Source: Wolbachia pipientis
GTDB lineage: Bacteria > Pseudomonadota > Alphaproteobacteria > Rickettsiales > Anaplasmataceae
DNA length: 11,212 bases
Direction: 5' to 3'
Assembly: GCF_023661085.1 (NCBI RefSeq)
Contig: NZ_JAHDJT010000032.1
Span: 1-11,212, forward strand
Shown: in pieces, positions 7,040 to 11,212 of the stretch
How the letters are laid out: each line of letters opens with the position of its first letter
Position numbering within the stretch: position 1 is the first letter of the stretch
The notes under the pieces: model-generated
Seen by the model: the letters and a program-made list of their open reading frames with translations, nothing else
What the model was told of the DNA's origin: nothing
The model's database searches: none
Position numbers and translations under genes: made by a program

Positions 7040-8221
7040 TTTCAACTTACAATTTGCCCTCACCAAATTACTTCGAATCTTAGTTATATTATTTGTGGAT
7101 TTCACTGCTGAAATTTCAAACCTTGAGCCTGCGTTTAAAAATGACTCAATTGACCTGCCAAAAAAGTCATACCTCCACCCTTTAAATAGTTTATCTGTCT
7201 GCCCAGATATTGATCCAGCCAATTCATCTTTTGACGAAACCAATTTTTTTGATATGCCGTTTTCCTTACATTCGCTCTCTAGAATAATCGAGAGTATATC
7301 AAGCACAGATCTATCATAACTGCTTGACGGAGTATAATCTCGCTGCATAAAGTCTTTCTCATTCTCATTGAAAATATCTATAAATTCTAATAGGTCTTCC
7401 TCTTTTATATTTTTCGTGTTCTTTCTGAGATCTTCTAAAATCTCGTCAACACGTTCCACGTTTTTTTCAATAAAGTCAGCTATTACAGCATTACTAATTA
7501 TTTTATTACGACTCATATTATAGCGCTGTGCTAAGGTCTCTTGCCACTCACTAACTGCCTTAACAGTTAATATCAATCTTGGATTTGCTTCGTAATTAAA
7601 TTTAATCCTTTTCCATGCATCTTTTGGAGTACGCAAATACTTATTTATATCAACCACTGCTTCCATCTCTTCCTGAAACCAGTCTATTCTACCCTTTTCT
7701 TCAAGTTTATTGCGCAATATCTGGTGTAGATCATATAAGTGTACCACATCGCTTATTGCATAGTCTAATTGATCCTCAGAAAGTGGACGCTTTAACCAGT
7801 CTGAATTTTTAGCTTTAATTTTATCTAATACCACCCCTTGATATTGCTCCACTACTTTTGAGTAACCAATAAAGTCATGATAATAATGACAAAACATAGC
7901 AGCAACTTGGGTATCAAAAATGGGAGTGGGAATGCATTTGAATACGGTGAATAAAGATTCTATGTCCTGCCGACAGCTATGAAACACCTTAATTATCTCG
8001 CGATTTAGCATTATTTTCTTAATAAGTGATAAATCAATTTCTGGAACTAGTGCATCTACAACAAAACTCTTACCTCCGTAAGAAATTTGAATTAACGACA
8101 ATTTTGGATAATAGGTTAAATTGTTTCTAAGAAACTCCGTGTCAACTGCTATAAATTTCGGTTTTTTTGCTGTCAACTCCTCACATATGTCTCCCAGATC
8201 AGACGTTGTACTAATTAGCAT
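7022..8221 (-). CDS. rnd: Ribonuclease D
   Basis: RNase D is a 3'-to-5' exoribonuclease that trims tRNA precursors and other small RNAs. In 399 residues, the DEDDy exonuclease motifs are complete: ExoI in FIAVDTEFLR (Asp27, Glu29), ExoII in VFHSCRQDIESLF (Asp86) and ExoIII in LDYAISDVVHLYDL (Tyr154, Asp158). A helical HRDC-type region follows, including PRLILTVKAVSEWQETLAQR and RNKIISNAVIADFIE, typical of bacterial RNase D. The frame is open further upstream to a TTG at 8272, but ATG 8221 gives MLISTTSDLGDICEEL, a normal RNase D start, and a promoter candidate lies between the two. The gene ends inside the coaE 3' end, in tail-to-tail orientation, so each transcript could be antisense to the other's last codons. 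Confidence 0.94.
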   Translation of the reverse strand: MLISTTSDLGDICEELTAKKPKFIAVDTEFLRNNLTYYPKLSLIQISYGGKSFVVDALVPEIDLSLIKKIMLNREIIKVFHSCRQDIESLFTVFKCIPTPIFDTQVAAMFCHYYHDFIGYSKVVEQYQGVVLDKIKAKNSDWLKRPLSEDQLDYAISDVVHLYDLHQILRNKLEEKGRIDWFQEEMEAVVDINKYLRTPKDAWKRIKFNYEANPRLILTVKAVSEWQETLAQRYNMSRNKIISNAVIADFIEKNVERVDEILEDLRKNTKNIKEEDLLEFIDIFNENEKDFMQRDYTPSSSYDRSVLDILSIILESECKENGISKKLVSSKDELAGSISGQTDKLFKGWRYDFFGRSIESFLNAGSRFEISAVKSTNNITKIRSNLVRANCKLKSTAEI

Positions 8222-8243
8222 ATATTTTTTACTCAGTAGCCAT

Positions 8244-8272
8244 ATTTTAACACTTAATATTAAATTTTGCAA
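8244..8272 (-). promoter_or_regulatory. Possible promoter of rnd
   Basis: On the minus strand TTGCAA (8272-8267) and TAAAAT (8249-8244) are 17 bp apart, with four and five matches to the -35 and -10 consensus. Transcription would begin near 8237, about 16 nt ahead of ATG 8221. In AT-rich DNA such matches occur by chance, so this is only moderately supported. A second minus-strand TATAAT (8317-8312) lacks a good -35. Confidence 0.35.
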
Positions 8273-8273
8273 T

Positions 8274-8422
8274 TAACAGATCTTTTGCATAACAAATTTA
8301 TACAGAAGGATATTATACATACCTTTCACAAATAGCAGTTTAGACTTTTCAAAAAGTCAAAATTCCATATAATTTTAGCATGGCTGATATAGCTTATAGA
8401 AGAGGCTGCAAAAGATCCATTA
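8274..8422. repeat. Inverted-repeat-bounded segment between rnd and mutS
   Basis: The divergent rnd-mutS intergenic region (8222-8534, 313 bp) holds no gene. 'taacagatcttttgca' (8274-8289) and its reverse complement at 8407-8422 match at 14 of 16 positions, the inner 11 being identical. Inside, 'gactttt' (8343-8349) and 'aaaagtc' (8352-8358) make a perfect palindrome with a 2-base centre. A consensus plus-strand 'tataat' lies at 8368-8373, 9 bp after it. The palindrome could be an operator or a hairpin in the mutS leader, and the outer pair could bound a small degenerate element. Both are inferences from symmetry alone. The remaining part (8423-8534) shows no further structure. Confidence 0.4.
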
Positions 8423-8534
8423 CACATGTACAGTTTTCTAAAGAAACGAGCAATCTTGCTTTTTTGTAGGCTTCTATTTAGATTTTATGTTATCCATACG
8501 ATAAAGCTGAAGCTATCAATGTATAAAGAACATT

Positions 8535-11063
8535 ATGAACTTTGTAAGAGAAAAAAACACTCCTGTAATGGAGCAATATTTAAATCTGAAAGCTCAATAT
8601 AAGGATCATCTGTTGTTCTATAGGCTGGGGGATTTTTATGAATTGTTTTTCGATGATGCTGTTAAAGCTGCAAAACTGCTGAATATAGTGCTCACTAAGA
8701 GAGGTAATTCATGCGGGCAAGACATACCAATGTGTGGAGTGCCAGCACACAGTAGTGAATCTTACCTGCACAAGCTCATAGATTTAGGATTCAAAGTTGC
8801 AATCTGCGATCAATTAGAGACTGCTGACGAAGCAAAAAAGAGGGGCTATAAATCTATAGTAAAACGAGATGTAGTGCGAATTGTTACTCCAGGCACAATT
8901 ATCGAAGACTCGCTACTGGAGGATAAAAGCAATAATTATCTTGCATCCATAGTTGAACAAAATGGAGAGTATGCTATTGGCTGGCTTGAATTATCAACGG
9001 GAAAATTTTTTCACACTTTAACGAATTTGGAAGCCCTAGATAGCGATTTGCTGCGTATATCACCAAAAGAATTATTAATTTCCGAGAAGCTAGCTGAGAA
9101 TGAAAAAATCAGGTCAATTTTAAAAAATTATAAAATATCAATTACGCAGCATGCCCAGAGTTTTTTTGAGTATAACAAATCTCACAGAACGCTGTGCGAA
9201 TTTTATAAAGTCAGAGAGCTTGGAGTTATAGGAAACTTCAGCAAAGTGGAGATTATAGCATGCGGTGCGCTACTTGAATATGTCAGAGTAACGCAAAGGG
9301 GTTCCATTCCAAGGCTTGAGCTGCCAAAGCCCTACAGGCAACAAAGTTTCATGCTTATCGATGCTTCAGCAAGGAGAAATCTTGAGTTGTTTTCAACTCA
9401 ATTTGGCGAAAAAAAGGATTCATTGATTTCAGTTATTGATCACACAGTGACTGCTTCTGGTGGACGTCTGCTCAAACAAATGCTCGCTTCACCGCTTGCT
9501 TGTCCTAAGGCAATTAACTTGAGACTTGGCACCGTTGAATTTTTTGTAAACAGTAATGAAGCACGCAAAAAAATACGGGAGATACTATCTAATATTCCAG
9601 ATATTGAAAGGTCACTATCACGTTTAATATTAGGGCGTGGCTCACCAAAGGACATGAATCTACTAAAAATAGGCCTTGGGAAAACGTTAGAGTTGTCCGA
9701 GTTTCTATCCAAGCTAGATCCCTTACATAATTATCACTTAGGTGAAAAATCAGCAGTTGACCCTCAGATGTCATTCCAGTGCTTGACAGCAGAATCAAAG
9801 GGAAAAGAACCAGTGTCTACTGCTCAGATAACAAGCAGTGATGAAAGTGAACTTAGCACAATACATAAAAGCTTTGGCAATCACAAAGAGCTGTTTGAGC
9901 TTCTAAACGAAGCTGTACTTGACAATAACCTAAGTTCCGCAAAAGAAGGAGGATTTATCAATCCACAATATAACCAAGAATTATCGGAGTTATCCTATGT
10001 GCTGAGCAATAGCAACAAATTGATAACCAAACTCCGAGAATCTTATCGCGATCTGACCGGCATTGCCGCACTAAAAATACTGCACAACAACATCCTTGGT
10101 TATTACATTGAAGTGTCAGCAAATCATAAATTAACCTCGGACATATTCATTCACAGGCAAAGCTTAGCAAATAGTATGCGCTACACTACTAATGAATTGA
10201 AAGAACTAGAGAATAAGATTCTCACGGCACGTGACGCTGTAATCAGCTTAGAAATGAAAATTTTCAGTGAACTATGTGGTAAAATCGCTAAAGAATCTGA
10301 AAAGATTGCTCTCGCTGCAAATGCCTTGGCAAAGCTTGATATCCGAACTGCGTTTGCAGAGCTCGCAGTGCAAAATAATTACGTAAAACCCATTATTGAT
10401 AACAGCAAAGAATTCAATATCTGCAGCGGAAGACACCCAGTGGTTGAAGTTAACGATAAGTTTATCGCAAATAACATCAACTTAGCTGGTATACATCTAA
10501 TCACTGGTCCTAATATGGCTGGAAAAAGCACTTTTCTAAGGCAAAACGCTCTCATTGCAATTTTAGCTCATATGGGGTCATTTGTGCCAGCAGATAGTGC
10601 ACATATTGGTGTGATTGACAAGATATTCAGCAGGGTTGGTGCAACAGATAATATAACAGCTGGTTATTCTACCTTCATGGTAGAGATGATTGAAACAGCG
10701 ACCATAGTTAATCAGGCAACAGATCGTTCCTTGGTGATACTTGATGAAATTGGCAGAGGTACAGGGGTATATGACGGCTTATCTATTGCTCAGGCAGTGA
10801 TTGAACATATCCACAATGTAAACAAGTGCCGTGCCATTTTTGCAACTCATTATCATGAGCTAACTAAAGTAAGCAAAGACTTGAAGAACGTAAAATGCTT
10901 CTGTGTGAAAATAAAAGAATGGAACGGAGAGGTAATCTTTCTCCATAAAGTAGTTGAGGGCGTTGCAGATGAGTCATATGGAATACATGTAGCAAAACTC
11001 GCCGGCTTTCCTGATTCTGTACTGGACAGAGCAAGCGAAGTGTTTGAAGAACTGAGGACTTGA
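8535..11063 (+). CDS. mutS: DNA mismatch repair protein MutS
   Basis: MutS binds mismatches and small loops behind the replication fork and, using ATP, recruits MutL. The 842-residue frame is intact. The N-terminal mismatch-reading motif is GDFYELFF, with the wedge Phe34 and Glu36 of the F-x-E motif. A connector and the core/lever helices follow ([21 protein letters not shown] in the clamp region). The ATPase has Walker [10 protein letters not shown] (658-666), [11 protein letters not shown], Walker [11 protein letters not shown] (733-742), where GTGVYDG replaces the usual GTSTYDG, and FATHYHEL. Between LSKLDP and [11 protein letters not shown], residues about 400-440 form an extra segment relative to E. 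coli MutS that coincides with a palindromic repeat. The protein stops soon after [12 protein letters not shown], so it seems to lack the long C-terminal tail of E. coli MutS. ATG 8535 gives the expected N-terminus. No partner mutL is present here. Confidence 0.97.
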   Translation: MNFVREKNTPVMEQYLNLKAQYKDHLLFYRLGDFYELFFDDAVKAAKLLNIVLTKRGNSCGQDIPMCGVPAHSSESYLHKLIDLGFKVAICDQLETADEAKKRGYKSIVKRDVVRIVTPGTIIEDSLLEDKSNNYLASIVEQNGEYAIGWLELSTGKFFHTLTNLEALDSDLLRISPKELLISEKLAENEKIRSILKNYKISITQHAQSFFEYNKSHRTLCEFYKVRELGVIGNFSKVEIIACGALLEYVRVTQRGSIPRLELPKPYRQQSFMLIDASARRNLELFSTQFGEKKDSLISVIDHTVTASGGRLLKQMLASPLACPKAINLRLGTVEFFVNSNEARKKIREILSNIPDIERSLSRLILGRGSPKDMNLLKIGLGKTLELSEFLSKLDPLHNYHLGEKSAVDPQMSFQCLTAESKGKEPVSTAQITSSDESELSTIHKSFGNHKELFELLNEAVLDNNLSSAKEGGFINPQYNQELSELSYVLSNSNKLITKLRESYRDLTGIAALKILHNNILGYYIEVSANHKLTSDIFIHRQSLANSMRYTTNELKELENKILTARDAVISLEMKIFSELCGKIAKESEKIALAANALAKLDIRTAFAELAVQNNYVKPIIDNSKEFNICSGRHPVVEVNDKFIANNINLAGIHLITGPNMAGKSTFLRQNALIAILAHMGSFVPADSAHIGVIDKIFSRVGATDNITAGYSTFMVEMIETATIVNQATDRSLVILDEIGRGTGVYDGLSIAQAVIEHIHNVNKCRAIFATHYHELTKVSKDLKNVKCFCVKIKEWNGEVIFLHKVVEGVADESYGIHVAKLAGFPDSVLDRASEVFEELRT
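9769..9848 (+). repeat. Palindromic element inserted in frame inside mutS
   Basis: The left arm 'tgtcattccagtgcttgaca' (9769-9788) matches the arm of the intergenic palindromes near position 382 at 17 of the first 19 bases. A degraded right arm, 'acaagcagtgatgaaa' (9831-9846), is its imperfect reverse complement; 'tgcttg' (9780-9785) pairs exactly with 'caagca' (9832-9837). The element is about 80 bp, but the frame stays open: it supplies roughly MutS residues 412-438 ([10 protein letters not shown] at the start), in a place where E. coli MutS has no counterpart. Protein-coding palindromic elements are known from Rickettsia and have been reported in Wolbachia. The exact boundaries are uncertain because the right arm is eroded. 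Confidence 0.65.
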
Positions 11064-11169
11064 GAGTTATAAATACCATACGCGTCAAGTTAAGGAAAGA
11101 AGATGTGAAAGAGAATAGAATAATAAGGTATAAGTTGTCTCAGATATGTTTTTAGTGAGAGAACTAACG

Positions 11170-11212
11170 ATGAATAAAATAACTTACCTATCAAATAACC
11201 TCAACAAATTTT
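11170..11212 (+). CDS. Possible start of a gene running off the right edge
   Basis: From ATG 11170 the frame reads MNKITYLSNNLNKF and is still open at the end of the window. A purine-rich 'gtgagagaa' sits about 8-16 nt upstream and could be a weak ribosome site. Only 14 codons are visible, too few to assign a product. The 106 bp between the mutS stop and this ATG contain no clear terminator or hairpin. Without the next few hundred bases this could be a chance ATG. Confidence 0.4.
   Translation, partial: MNKITYLSNNLNKF

Noticed and set aside
7022..8272. Longer RNase D starting at TTG 8272
   Set aside because: The extra 17 residues (MQNLILSVKIWLLSKKY) are not typical of RNase D and overlap the candidate promoter; ATG 8221 gives the normal start.
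1..11212. CRISPR array, toxin-antitoxin pair, defence island, prophage module or Cif-type operon
   Set aside because: There are no regularly spaced short repeats and no recognisable partner genes. The only nuclease-like gene is a solitary Rpn copy, and the broken gene does not resemble CifA or CifB as far as I can tell.

Overview
The window looks like a chromosomal segment of Wolbachia (Rickettsiales, Alphaproteobacteria), or a very close relative. It is AT-rich, carries single-copy housekeeping genes scattered on both strands with no operon structure, contains an Rpn/PD-(D/E)XK 'putative transposase' gene of the type that is abundant in Wolbachia, and has intergenic palindromes built on a tgtcattccag core that I recognise from Wolbachia genomes. 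The genus is inferred from protein and repeat resemblance, not from a database search.

Layout from left to right. Positions 1-591 hold no convincing gene: a diverged direct repeat (36-90 and 168-222) is followed by a cluster of palindromic repeats (about 240-565). mnmA (592-1698, +) is intact. Convergent with it is a broken gene (3652-1737, -) for an unrecognised protein of about 637 residues with a Ser/Asp/Glu-rich N-terminal half; its frame is interrupted at four places, all in or beside short homopolymer runs. An Rpn-family gene (4739-3894, -) with a good promoter follows. It is bracketed by a 60-bp direct repeat (3788-3847 and 4808-4867) and has Asn where this nuclease family normally has a catalytic Asp. 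Then come a nitronate monooxygenase-type flavin oxidoreductase (6309-4885, -), coaE (6452-7039, +), rnd for ribonuclease D (8221-7022, -, overlapping coaE tail to tail by 18 bp), a 313-bp divergent intergenic region with inverted repeats, mutS (8535-11063, +), and the first codons of an unidentified gene that runs off the right edge.

The intact genes do not form one pathway: tRNA wobble thiolation (MnmA), CoA synthesis (CoaE), RNA 3'-end processing (RNase D), DNA mismatch repair (MutS) and a flavin oxidoreductase. The notable features come from genome plasticity: a palindromic element apparently inserted in frame inside mutS that shares its arm with the intergenic repeats at the left end; a repeat-flanked, probably catalytically impaired Rpn gene; and a decayed, possibly effector-like reading frame. 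I did not find a new defence or mobile system that I could defend from this sequence alone.
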